Source: Delftia sp. PS-11
GTDB taxonomy: Bacteria; Pseudomonadota; Gammaproteobacteria; Burkholderiales; Burkholderiaceae_C
Reading direction: 5' to 3'
DNA length: 64,000 nucleotides
NCBI RefSeq assembly: GCF_029870285.1
Contig: NZ_JACSYA010000019.1
Coordinates: 1 to 64,000 of the forward strand
Shown: positions 8,062-16,265 of the stretch, piece after piece
Numbering within the stretch: position 1 is the stretch's first letter
Layout of the letters: each line of letters opens with the position of its first letter
Translations under genes and position numbers: made by a program
The notes under the pieces: generated by a model
Told to the model about the DNA's origin: nothing
Database searches by the model: none
The model's input: only the letters and a program-made list of their open reading frames with translations

Positions 8062-9359
8062 GGCGGGTTTCCTTGTGTTGATGCAGTTGTTGGTGTTGAC
8101 GCTTGTGGCGCGGCAGGTTGCAGCGGCGCGGCCTGCAGGCAGGCGCGGCTGGCCTGCAGGGTGGCGATTTCAGCCTCGCTCAGGCCCGCGTCGCGCAGCA
8201 CCTGCAGCGTGTGCTCGCCCAGGCGTGGCGCGGGCGTGGCCTGCGCGGCAGGCGGGGTGGCGCTCCAGTGCGTGGGGCTGGCGGTGGTGCGCAGCCGGCC
8301 TTCGCTGGGGTGGTCGATTTCATGCACAAAGCCCGTGGCAAGGTGCTGCGGGTCGACAATCAGGTCTTCGGGCGAGAGCATGGGCATGTTGGGCACGTCG
8401 GCAGCGTCCAGCAGCGCGCGCCATTCGGTGGTGCTGCGTTCGCGCATCAGCCGCGCCACCTCGGCATAGACGGCATCGATGTGCAGGGCGCGCTGGCTGT
8501 GCGTGGCAAACATGGGCTCGTCCATGCGCGCGGACTGGCCGATGGCCGCAAAGAAGCTGTGCCAGTGCTTGTCGTTGTAGATCAGCACGCACAGGTAGCC
8601 ATCGCGGGTGCGGTAGGGGCGGCGGTGCGCGGTCAGCAGCCGCGCGTAGCCAGGGCCGCCCAGCTGCGGCGCAAACGACAGCCCTGCCATGTGGTCGCCC
8701 AGGATGAACTGGGTCATGGCCTCGAACATGGGCACGACCACGGCCTGGCCCTGCCCTGTTTGCTGCCGGGCATAGAGCGCGGCCGTGACCGCATAGACCG
8801 CATGCAGGCCGGTGACGCGGTCGCCCAGCGTCATGGGCGCGTAAGCGGGCTCGCCGCCGCCGTATTGCTGCGCCAGCCAGGGCACGCCGGTAGCGCCCTG
8901 GATCAGGTCGTCGTAGGCCGGCAGGGCAGCATAGGGGCCGCGCTGGTCAAAGCCGCAGCAGCTCACATGGATGATGCGCGGGTTGCGCGCAGCCACGTCC
9001 TCGTAAGCCAGGCCCAGCCGCGCCATGGCCTGGGGGCGTATGTTGCTGATGAGCACGTCGCAGCCTTCGGCCAGGCGCAGCAGTGCATCGCGCGCGGCGG
9101 GCTGCTTGAGGTCCAGCACCACCGAGCGCTTGCTCTGGTTGGCCTGCAGGAAGATATGGCCCATGGCGGGGTTGCGCATGGGGCCGACATGGCGCATGTT
9201 GTCGCCCTCGGGCGGCTCGATCTTGAGTACGTCGGCCCCCAGGCCCGCAAGGATCTGGGTGGCAAAGGGTCCCATGACCACCGAGGTCATGTCCAGCACC
9301 TTTACCCCGGCCAAAGGCCCGTGCTGGCCTGGCTGGCCCTGAGGATGCGTTTGCTGCAT
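8046..9359 (-). CDS. class III CoA-transferase (CaiB/BaiF family)
   Basis: This 437-residue enzyme would move CoA from a donor thioester to a carboxylic acid. It has the family opening LAGVKVLDMTSVVMGPFATQ, the GADVLKIEPPEGD loop, and Asp150 in the PAYDDLIQG motif, where formyl-CoA transferase has its catalytic aspartate. The ATG at 9359 is chosen because GGAGGG lies just upstream. A GTG at 9374, overlapping the previous stop, is the alternative. It lies directly after the Bug binding protein and before the cupin, consistent with activation of an imported acid. Confidence 0.92.
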   Translation of the reverse strand: MQQTHPQGQPGQHGPLAGVKVLDMTSVVMGPFATQILAGLGADVLKIEPPEGDNMRHVGPMRNPAMGHIFLQANQSKRSVVLDLKQPAARDALLRLAEGCDVLISNIRPQAMARLGLAYEDVAARNPRIIHVSCCGFDQRGPYAALPAYDDLIQGATGVPWLAQQYGGGEPAYAPMTLGDRVTGLHAVYAVTAALYARQQTGQGQAVVVPMFEAMTQFILGDHMAGLSFAPQLGGPGYARLLTAHRRPYRTRDGYLCVLIYNDKHWHSFFAAIGQSARMDEPMFATHSQRALHIDAVYAEVARLMRERSTTEWRALLDAADVPNMPMLSPEDLIVDPQHLATGFVHEIDHPSEGRLRTTASPTHWSATPPAAQATPAPRLGEHTLQVLRDAGLSEAEIATLQASRACLQAAPLQPAAPQASTPTTASTQGNPPCPAT

Positions 9360-9370
9360 GCGGCCCTCCC

Positions 9371-10345
9371 TCACTGCGCCTCGATGCCGGCCTGCCTGAT
9401 CAGTTGCCCCCAGCGGGCCATCTGCTCCTTGACGTAGCTGGCAAACTCGGCAGGCGTGGCCGTGGGCCAGACTTCGAAGCCGACCTGGGCCAGTTGCTCC
9501 TGTACGGCCGGGTCTTTGAGGATGGCCTGCAGTTCGGTGTTCAGACGCTCGGCAATCTCGGCGGGCATGCCGGCCGGGCCGAAGATGCCATTCCAGGAGG
9601 TGAGGTCAAAGCCCGGCAGGGTTTTGCCGATGGCCGGCACGCCGGGCAGCAGGCTTGAGCCCTTGGCTGCCGTCACCCCCAGCGTCCGTACGCGGTCGGT
9701 CTTGAGCGTGCCCCAGCTGGAGCCGAGGTCGGCCACGTAGATCTGGATCTGGTTGCCCATGAGGTCGGTCAGCGCCTGCGGGCTGGACTTGTAGGGCACC
9801 GAGGTGATGCGGGTGCGCGTGACGTACTTGAAGGTTTCGGCCGCCACCAGCGAGGTGCTGTTGGGCGTGCCATAAGACAGCCTGTCGGGGTTGTCCCTGG
9901 CGTAGTCGATCAACTCCTGCACGGTTTTGGCGGGCACGGAAGGATGTACGAGCAGCGCGAATGGCAGCTCGCCCACGCGCGCCACGGGGGTGAAGTCCTT
10001 GATGGGGTCGTACCTGAGGCCCTTGACCAGCCAGGGGTTGGCCGAGTGCGAGGTGTTGGTGGTCATGAACAGGGTGTAGCCGTCGGGCCGGGCCTTGGCC
10101 ACATGGGCGGCGGCAATCTGGGCATTGGCGCCGGCCTTGTTGTCCACGACCACGGGCTGCTTGAGCCGCTCGCCCAGCCGGCTGGCAACCACGCGCGCCA
10201 CGGCATCGGTGCCGCTGCCTGCGGCAAAAGGCACTACCAGGGTGATGGGGCTGCTGGGATAGCCGCTCTGGGCCATGGCCCAGGGTGCGGCGCAGGCTGC
10301 CAGGGCGCAGGCGGCCAAGGCCCTGCGCATCAGGGATTGCTTCAT
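9371..10345 (-). CDS. Bug/TctC-family periplasmic binding protein
   Basis: A 324-residue periplasmic solute-binding protein with a clear signal peptide (MKQSLMRRALAACALAACAA, cleaved after AMA). Family signatures are ITLVVPFAAGSGTDAVAR, VVVDNKAGANAQIA and GYTLFMTTNT near the binding site. Bug proteins bind small carboxylates and usually work with TctA/TctB membrane subunits, none of which is in this window. It is the first gene of the minus-strand operon that continues with CoA-transferase, cupin, acyl-CoA dehydrogenase and LysR, so its ligand is probably the pathway substrate. Confidence 0.93.
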   Translation of the reverse strand: MKQSLMRRALAACALAACAAPWAMAQSGYPSSPITLVVPFAAGSGTDAVARVVASRLGERLKQPVVVDNKAGANAQIAAAHVAKARPDGYTLFMTTNTSHSANPWLVKGLRYDPIKDFTPVARVGELPFALLVHPSVPAKTVQELIDYARDNPDRLSYGTPNSTSLVAAETFKYVTRTRITSVPYKSSPQALTDLMGNQIQIYVADLGSSWGTLKTDRVRTLGVTAAKGSSLLPGVPAIGKTLPGFDLTSWNGIFGPAGMPAEIAERLNTELQAILKDPAVQEQLAQVGFEVWPTATPAEFASYVKEQMARWGQLIRQAGIEAQ

Positions 10346-10445
10346 GCTTGTCTCCTTTTCCTATGGAACGTGGCGCCATGTGTTCCAGCGCTCACCTTCA
10401 TGGTGGAGACATCAAGGATTCGAGTCCAATTCTTTCAATCGAATC

Positions 10446-10468
10446 AATGATTCGATTTATGAATCATT
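10446..10468. promoter_or_regulatory. candidate operator, AATGATTC-N7-GAATCATT
   Basis: Perfect 8-bp arms are separated by 7 bases. An overlapping CGAATC-AAT-GATTCG repeat occupies 10440-10454. The site lies about 100 bp upstream of the Bug gene start, a plausible place for the LysR protein encoded at the end of that operon. Confidence 0.5.
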
Positions 10469-10745
10469 AAGAACCGGGACACCTGCCCCTGCTGGCGGTT
10501 TGATGAAGACAGACTGAGATGTGTGTGCGTGCTTCATTTTTTAGGAATATGCATCATGGTGATTTTCCCCAGGCCCCTCGCCCAGCAGCTCAGCCCTGCC
10601 CAAGAAGAAGCACAAGCCTTTGATTGAAAAGAAAAATATTAAAAACATGAATCATCCGCACCGCCCGCAAGATCTGCTTGCTTGACTTGCATCAAGAGTA
10701 AAAATGATTAAATAAGAGTATGATTTCATCATTTATTCATGACGT

Positions 10746-10768
10746 AATTTGATAGATTTAATCAAATT
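10746..10768. promoter_or_regulatory. candidate operator, AATTTGAT-N7-ATCAAATT
   Basis: Perfect 8-bp arms with a 7-base spacer end 32 bp before the chemoreceptor start codon. The architecture matches the palindrome at 10446-10468 and the spacers share GATTTA, but the arm sequences differ. The role is unknown. Confidence 0.4.
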
Positions 10769-10800
10769 TATCGATTGATCATTTCAGAAAGCGGGCCGCG

Positions 10801-12561
10801 ATGAAGTTTCTTTCCAACCTGTCTGTTGCAAAGCGCATGGGACTGGGATTTGCACTGATCCTGCTGTTATCGATGGGGGTGATCAGCCTGAGCATCTCGC
10901 GCCTGAACGCCTTGGCAGACGCCACGCAGGAGATGCTGCAAAACCCTGTCAAGACGGAGCGCCTCATCAGCGACTGGGCACGCATTCTGAATACTGGCAT
11001 CGCGCGCACAGCAGCGGTTGCCCGCAGCAGCGACCCGTCGCTGGCCACTTTCTTTGCACAAGACGGCAAAGTGGCCGTGCAGCAGGCGGGTGAGCTGCAG
11101 CAGGCTGTAGAGGCGCTGATGGTGCTGGACATCGAGAAAAAGCTGTTCAAAGAGATTGGCGACCTGCGCACGACCTACCTGCAGGCCCGCGACACCATCT
11201 ATGCCCTGAAAAAAGAGGGAAAGATGCAAGAGGCCAACGTGCTGCTGGAGCAGCGGTTCATGACGGACGCCAGACAATACGCGGCCAAGATTGATGAGCT
11301 GCTGCGCAACCAGCGCGAGCAGGTGGACCAACTGGGACAGGAAATTCAGCAGAACCGCAAAACCAGCAGCCAGCTGTTGGTGATCCTGGGCGTCATCAGC
11401 ATCGGGCTGGGCGCGCTTTTTTCCTGGATTCTTTCAGGCTCGATCACCAGGCCGCTGGCGCAGGCCACCGAACTGGCGCAGCGCGTTTCCTCGGGCGACC
11501 TCACTGCCTCCATTCCCGTCAGTGGCCGCGATGAGGTGGCACGCCTGCTGGCCGCTTTGCGCAGCATGCAGAACAACCTGGTGAAGGTGGTGCGCAACGT
11601 GCGCAGTGGCTCCGACTCCGTGGCCACGGCCAGTGCCGAAATCGCCCAGGGAAACAACGATCTGAGCACGCGCACCGAGCAGCAGGCCAGCGCGCTGGAG
11701 CAAACCTCTGCCAGCATGGAGCAGCTCAGCGCCACCGTCAGGCAAAACGCAGACAATGCCCGCCAGGCCAACCAGTTGGCCATGACGGCCTCCACCATTG
11801 CACAGCAAGGCGGGGATGTGGTCAATGAGGTCGTTGAAACCATGAAGGGCATCAACGAGGCAAGCCACAAGATCAGCGACATCATCAGCGTGATTGATGG
11901 CATTGCCTTTCAGACCAACATCCTGGCGCTGAATGCGGCAGTGGAAGCCGCCCGCGCGGGCGACCAGGGCCGGGGCTTTGCCGTGGTGGCCGCCGAAGTG
12001 CGCAGCCTGGCAGGCCGCAGCGCGCAGGCTGCCAAAGAGATCAAACACCTGATCCACACCAGCGTGGAGCGGGTGGGCCAAGGCACGACGCTGGTGGACA
12101 AGGCCGGCGAAACCATGACCGAGGTGGTACACAGCATCCAGCGGGTCACCCACATCATGAGCGAGATCAGCGCCGCCAGCAGCGAGCAAAGCACCGGTGT
12201 GGCGCAGGTGAGCCAGGCCATCACGGCCATGGACCAGACCACACAGCAAAATGCCGCACTGGTCGAACAAATGGCGGCGGCGGCCACCAGCCTCAAGGGA
12301 CAGTCCCAGAATCTGGTGCAGGTGGTATCTGCTTTCAAGCTGTCTGCCGAACAGGGGCACTACCGTCCCGAACCAGCGCCGCAGCACAATGGCGTGCCAG
12401 CACAGGCGACAGGCACGCACAGGCTGGCAGGTGCCAGGCCTTCGGCCTCCACCCCACGGGCCAGCACCAGGGAAAACACGCCCGTTGCACTGGCGGCCGC
12501 CCCCCAGGCACGTGCCAAGGCTTCGGCCTCAGGCGAGCACGCCGACTGGGAGACTTTTTAA
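10801..12561 (+). CDS. methyl-accepting chemotaxis protein
   Basis: A 586-residue transmembrane chemoreceptor. A first membrane helix (about residues 13-33) is followed by a periplasmic four-helix-bundle ligand domain, a second helix (about 195-215), a HAMP segment ([20 protein letters not shown]) and a long coiled-coil signalling domain. The conserved tip contains [20 protein letters not shown] and [13 protein letters not shown], which contact CheA and CheW. The last five residues are DWETF, close to the NWETF tether of enteric Tar and Tsr that recruits CheR and CheB. It stands alone. The periplasmic domain resembles 4HB_MCP-type sensors, but its ligand cannot be inferred. Confidence 0.95.
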   Translation: MKFLSNLSVAKRMGLGFALILLLSMGVISLSISRLNALADATQEMLQNPVKTERLISDWARILNTGIARTAAVARSSDPSLATFFAQDGKVAVQQAGELQQAVEALMVLDIEKKLFKEIGDLRTTYLQARDTIYALKKEGKMQEANVLLEQRFMTDARQYAAKIDELLRNQREQVDQLGQEIQQNRKTSSQLLVILGVISIGLGALFSWILSGSITRPLAQATELAQRVSSGDLTASIPVSGRDEVARLLAALRSMQNNLVKVVRNVRSGSDSVATASAEIAQGNNDLSTRTEQQASALEQTSASMEQLSATVRQNADNARQANQLAMTASTIAQQGGDVVNEVVETMKGINEASHKISDIISVIDGIAFQTNILALNAAVEAARAGDQGRGFAVVAAEVRSLAGRSAQAAKEIKHLIHTSVERVGQGTTLVDKAGETMTEVVHSIQRVTHIMSEISAASSEQSTGVAQVSQAITAMDQTTQQNAALVEQMAAAATSLKGQSQNLVQVVSAFKLSAEQGHYRPEPAPQHNGVPAQATGTHRLAGARPSASTPRASTRENTPVALAAAPQARAKASASGEHADWETF

Positions 12562-12639
12562 CGGCAGGGCAATACTTGATCAGCGGCTGTGCTTGCAGGG
12601 ACAATGGACGACTGACCGCAATGCATGGAGGTTATCGCC

Positions 12640-12975
12640 ATGTCCCACACCTTCGCACCGAGCACGCAGGCCATTGATGTCACGCCATTCGGCGCACGAC
12701 TGGCAGGAGCAAGAACCCATGCACTGTTCAAGTCCCTGGACATGGAGGTCATCCGCGTGGTGCTGCGGGCGGGCCAGTCGCTGCCGCCGCACAAGGTGCC
12801 CGGCAGCGTGAGCCTGCATTGCCTGGAAGGCCGGCTGGAGGTCATGGTCAGCGGTGACAGCCATGCGCTGCAGGCCGGCCAGCTCATGCACCTGCCAGCC
12901 CATGCGCCACACGCCGTGCGCGCTCTGGAAGACTCATCGGCCCTGGCCACCATCGTGCTGTGCAGCCCGGCATAG
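12640..12975 (+). CDS. small cupin-fold protein
   Basis: A 111-residue single-domain cupin. LPPHKVPGSVSLHCLEGRLE matches the shape of cupin motif 1, with a lone His in PPHK and Glu replaced, and LQAGQLMHLPAHAPHAVRAL matches motif 2. The incomplete metal set suggests a binding or structural role rather than a dioxygenase. ATG 12640 is preferred because GAGG lies 8 bases upstream; an ATG at 12625 is in frame. It lies 78 bp downstream of the chemoreceptor gene on the same strand and might be co-transcribed. Confidence 0.7.
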   Translation: MSHTFAPSTQAIDVTPFGARLAGARTHALFKSLDMEVIRVVLRAGQSLPPHKVPGSVSLHCLEGRLEVMVSGDSHALQAGQLMHLPAHAPHAVRALEDSSALATIVLCSPA

Positions 12976-13496
12976 CCGGTGCTGGCCGTGACGGCTCCAC
13001 GCCGTTGCAGCGCTGCGGCAATCCATGGGCCGCACACACCGATCCTTGCTGGATCGTGGCGCCCTGCCCCTGCCAGTGACTCCCATCCCAACGAAGCAAT
13101 AGCGATCTTCCAGGAAAATGGGGACAGATTTGGATATGCATCATGAATGCCCAATCGCATTGCACAGCGATGCCGACCGTACACTTCTTTACACTAAAAA
13201 TACAAGATGTTACACTGTGCTATGTGGTAGCTTATGTGTGATTTTGCTTGATGCTAAAAAATCCAATAATTTGCAAAATGCGAAATCAAAAAAATCCATA
13301 AAATATTCAAATATCTGAACCGCAAATTTCAGGAAATTTAAAATGCAGGAAACTGATAGATAAGCCCGCGATAATTTCGAAATGCAAATAAACCACATCC
13401 CTCAAAAGATGTGGTTTATTTTTAAAATGAATATTTTTAACCATTCACAAAATATTCTGCAAATTTCAATCAATCTATCAGCCCAAAGATCGAGGA
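12976..13496. other. intergenic region, AT-rich in its right half
   Basis: This 521-bp gap contains a GC-rich left part with a short hairpin (CGATCC-TTGCT-GGATCG, 13040-13056), a strongly AT-rich right part from about 13180, and a good intrinsic terminator at 13386-13424. The small frames in it lack ribosome-binding sites and recognisable sequence. An unannotated short transcript ending at the terminator is possible. Confidence 0.5.
13386..13424 (+). terminator. Rho-independent terminator
   Basis: AATAAACCACATC (13387-13399) pairs exactly with GATGTGGTTTATT (13408-13420) around an 8-base loop, followed by TTT. A-rich sequence on the left also allows termination on the minus strand. It lies over 400 bp after the cupin stop and about 75 bp before the EAL gene, so the transcript it ends is not obvious. 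Confidence 0.8.
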
Positions 13497-15800
13497 ATGA
13501 TTTACACAGAAAAAAATCCTACGAACTGGCAGCCCGGACGATGGTATTCATACCTCTTCATGGTCTGCATTTCAATCATTGGATTTTTTTGGCTATATCT
13601 TGACTACAGCTACAAATCTATTGACAAGGATGAGAAAAACAAAATAGCCAACTCCCTGGCAATATCTGTTGCAAATGCCAACAGTGTTTTTACGTCCACT
13701 GCATTTTCTTTGGCAAAGGTAGAGCAGCATTTACAAAAAACCAATCTGCAAGGCAAGTTCCTGCAAGATACAAAGGTGCATACCGAGATACGTAATCTGC
13801 TGATACAAGAGGTCGCCATCATCCCAGGAGTCATCAGCATGAGCGTTCTCGACCATCATGGGAAATGGATTATTTCGTCACGCTTCAAAGAGGTACCCCA
13901 AGCGCCCATCAATCCAGAGCGCCCAGTATGGAATGCTGTAAAAAATTCCAAGCCAAATGATTATTTTCTGTTACCTCCCTCAAAATCCCCATCTCTGGGG
14001 ATGCCATCGATTGCATTTGGTCGCCCAGTCTTTGATCGCACCGGAAAGCTATCTGCGATAGTGATCGCATTCATTGCCGAGGAGTCCATACAGCAAATTT
14101 TTGGCTCGATTTTTTTAGAAGGCCAAAAAATATTCATCACAAATTCTGATGGAAACGGATTGCTTTCATTACCCAATGGATCATATGGTATTCCCAAATG
14201 GATATATCCAAAGTGGCAAACTTCCTTGGAAAAAGGCATCGAAACATTCGATATAACAGATGATCAGGATAATCGATGGAACATCACTACACTTCACTCC
14301 ACTGATAACAAGACAAATCTTATTTACACTGTACTGACACCAAGAACAAGGATTTTTGAGCAATGGTGGCTGCTTGGAAAGACAGTCATTCTGGCAGGTG
14401 CATTTTGCCTGATTACGCTCATCATCTTGTCTGAGCTATGGATTCAGGAAAGGAAAAGGCTGCACTTCAAGACTAAAGATCTTGTCAATAAAAATTCGCA
14501 GCTTCATCACATTGTCTTCCATGACACAGCTTCCAATTTACTCAATGCTAATGGATTGGAGCAAGAATTAACCAGACTGGGCGTCAACCATCCCCCCATA
14601 GCCATTCATGTGATCAGCATCGAGCGCCTCCAAGCGCTGTCAGACACGCTCAATTTAGGCAATGAAAATTCCTTGATCCAGCAAATATCAAGCAAGCTGA
14701 CATCCTGCCTGGGGGCAAACGATATTGCAGCACGATTGGCGAATGAAGAATTTTGCATCGCTCAATATGGAGGAGATGCCAACAAAATGGCCTCCAACAT
14801 CGCCGTTCTGTTAGGTGATAAGTCATCCTATATTCTTGGTGATCGGACGATTATTCTGCCAATATCCGCTGGGACAGCCATCAATGAAAATGGTACTGAC
14901 TGGCATCAGCTTTTGCGTGAAGCAAGATCCGCCATGGAAAGAGCAAGATCAGAAGGTGGCGGAAAGTTCCTGAAGTTCGAGCCTTCTGCAGACAAGGCCA
15001 TTCACGAGCAATTGCTGCTGGAGCAGGATTTCCGGGCAGCCATTGGCACCCATCAGCTGTACATGATGTACCAGCCTATCTGCCATGTCGCCACAGGAAA
15101 AATATCTGGCTTCGAGTCTTTGATGCGCTGGAACAGTCCGAGCAGAGGCATGGTGCCTCCTGGAATTTTCATTCCCATGGCAGAACGCAGAGGTCTGCTG
15201 CTTCCGATTGATCAGATGGTTGAGCGTTCGCCCTTGCTTGCGGCCAGGGATTGGCCTGATGACATATCGGTATCCATCAATTGCCCAGCATTTGATTTTC
15301 TTGATTCAAGCATGGCAACACGATTGCAAGAACATTTGCACAAAGCGGGCATCAATCCTCGGCGCTGCTATATTGAAGTCACAGAATCAGCATTGCTGCA
15401 GGATGATGAACAGGTGCTTTCCGTAATGCGTGATGTCAAGGCGCTGGGCGTAAACCTGGCTATTGATGATTTTGGTTCGGGGCATGCAAGTCTTTCATAC
15501 CTGCATAAATTTCCATTCAATCTGATCAAGATTGATCGCAGCTTCATCCAGGCCATGGATAAAGATGCGGGAGCTGCAGCGATTGTGGAGGCGACTTTGA
15601 CCCTGAGCCAGCGGCTGGGTCTGGATGTGGTTGCCGAAGGTGTGGAAACACCCGAGCAATTCCTTCATTTGAAAAAACTAGGCTGTACCTATGTCCAAGG
15701 TTACTGGATCGCAAAGCCGATGAACGAAGACGAAATTTCGCATTTCGTCAAAAATTTCAACATCCAAGCGCTGCTTCAGCGCACAAGCAGCGTGGCTTGA
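13497..15800 (+). CDS. membrane GGDEF(degenerate)-EAL protein, likely c-di-GMP phosphodiesterase
   Basis: A 767-residue inner-membrane protein. A helix near residues 20-38, a large extracytoplasmic sensor domain (dCache-like in layout) and a second helix near 293-315 are followed by a GGDEF-like domain whose signature is ANEEF, so cyclase activity is unlikely. The EAL domain keeps most catalytic residues: ESL at 540-542 in place of EAL, YIEVTE at 626-631, IDDFGSG with Asp657-Asp658, Lys678 in LIKIDRS and AEGVET near 714-719. Hydrolysis of cyclic di-GMP is therefore plausible. The gene is clearly lower in G+C than its neighbours. The ATG at 13497 has no spaced ribosome-binding site, but no better start exists. 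Confidence 0.9.
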   Translation: MIYTEKNPTNWQPGRWYSYLFMVCISIIGFFWLYLDYSYKSIDKDEKNKIANSLAISVANANSVFTSTAFSLAKVEQHLQKTNLQGKFLQDTKVHTEIRNLLIQEVAIIPGVISMSVLDHHGKWIISSRFKEVPQAPINPERPVWNAVKNSKPNDYFLLPPSKSPSLGMPSIAFGRPVFDRTGKLSAIVIAFIAEESIQQIFGSIFLEGQKIFITNSDGNGLLSLPNGSYGIPKWIYPKWQTSLEKGIETFDITDDQDNRWNITTLHSTDNKTNLIYTVLTPRTRIFEQWWLLGKTVILAGAFCLITLIILSELWIQERKRLHFKTKDLVNKNSQLHHIVFHDTASNLLNANGLEQELTRLGVNHPPIAIHVISIERLQALSDTLNLGNENSLIQQISSKLTSCLGANDIAARLANEEFCIAQYGGDANKMASNIAVLLGDKSSYILGDRTIILPISAGTAINENGTDWHQLLREARSAMERARSEGGGKFLKFEPSADKAIHEQLLLEQDFRAAIGTHQLYMMYQPICHVATGKISGFESLMRWNSPSRGMVPPGIFIPMAERRGLLLPIDQMVERSPLLAARDWPDDISVSINCPAFDFLDSSMATRLQEHLHKAGINPRRCYIEVTESALLQDDEQVLSVMRDVKALGVNLAIDDFGSGHASLSYLHKFPFNLIKIDRSFIQAMDKDAGAAAIVEATLTLSQRLGLDVVAEGVETPEQFLHLKKLGCTYVQGYWIAKPMNEDEISHFVKNFNIQALLQRTSSVA

Positions 15801-15822
15801 GGTCCATGGACTGAGCGCATAC

Positions 15823-15998
15823 GGGGCATTCAGAACCGCTAACACGACCCAGCAAATCGAAGATTTGCGGTTGAGACGAGGCGCCGGGCCGCGATCGGCA
15901 AGCCGCAGGCAGTACAACCAGTACGACAAGGATGGGCGCCCCCGGCGAAGCAACGACGTATCAAGGGTTGTGTTAGCGGTTCTCAGTGCCCCTTTTTT
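15823..15998 (+). repeat. 28-bp imperfect inverted repeat bracketing a structured core, T-run at end
   Basis: The 28 bases at 15823-15850 match the reverse complement of 15965-15992 with three mismatches (shared core AGAACCGCTAACAC). The right arm ends GCCCC and runs straight into TTTTTT, so the element may act as a terminator for the EAL gene. Inside is a CAAATC-GAA-GATTTG hairpin (15853-15867) and a GC-rich stretch. The size and ends resemble a small non-autonomous repeat element, but no target duplication was found. Confidence 0.6.
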
Positions 15999-16061
15999 CT
16001 TCTTGCACAGGGCCTGCATGCGCGGCGCAGGCCGGGCGGCGACGTGGCTGGCACCATCAAC

Positions 16062-16076
16062 ATTCACAGCAGTGAT
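16062..16076 (+). promoter_or_regulatory. NahR/NagR-type activator box
   Basis: ATTCACAGCAGTGAT fits the ATTCAC-N5-TGAT outline of the NahR consensus ATTCACGCTN2TGAT. Its centre is about 65 bases before the predicted transcription start, as expected for a LysR activator. The NagR-like gene at 21159 encodes the likely partner. A second palindrome, GTGATA-N5-TATCAC, overlaps at 16072-16088. Confidence 0.7.
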
Positions 16077-16098
16077 ATTGAGTATCACAGACCTTCGA

Positions 16099-16127
16099 TT
16101 GACTGATATTTCTCGTCCGCAAATGAT
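16099..16127 (+). promoter_or_regulatory. sigma-70-type promoter of the oxygenase operon
   Basis: TTGACT (16099-16104) and AATGAT (16122-16127) are separated by 17 bases and match five and four of six consensus positions. The start would be near 16134, leaving a leader of about 130 bases. Confidence 0.55.
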
Positions 16128-16265
16128 CCAGGTCAACACGATGCAGTGCGGCTGGCTCTGATGCATCTGGCCGGACCTTCCAGGCCGGACCTTCCTGCAT
16201 CGTGGTTCCATGGCGCGGCACAGCCTGCGCGCCATGCCGCAAGACCCACAACAAAGGAGACGCCC

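Larger units (their letters stand above)
10346..10800. other. AT-rich divergent promoter region with two palindromes
   Basis: This 455-bp region separates the minus-strand acyl-CoA operon from the plus-strand chemoreceptor gene. It is much richer in A+T than its flanks and contains two 8-N7-8 inverted repeats, one near each gene start, listed separately. No convincing open frame is present. Confidence 0.6.
15801..16265. other. intergenic region with large inverted repeat and oxygenase promoter
   Basis: The left part holds a roughly 175-bp structured element (15823-15998). The right part holds a NahR-type box, a second small palindrome and a promoter for the Rieske oxygenase operon. These are listed separately. 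The frames that cross the region look like translations of the repeat, not genes. Confidence 0.6.

Noticed and set aside
13118..13318. 66-codon frame in the gap before the EAL gene
   Set aside because: No ribosome-binding site, no recognisable sequence, and AT-rich Lys/Asn/Ser ending typical of non-coding DNA.
15865..16161. Arg-rich 98-codon frame across the inverted-repeat element
   Set aside because: It translates the repeat itself. Similar hypothetical proteins probably come from other copies of the element.
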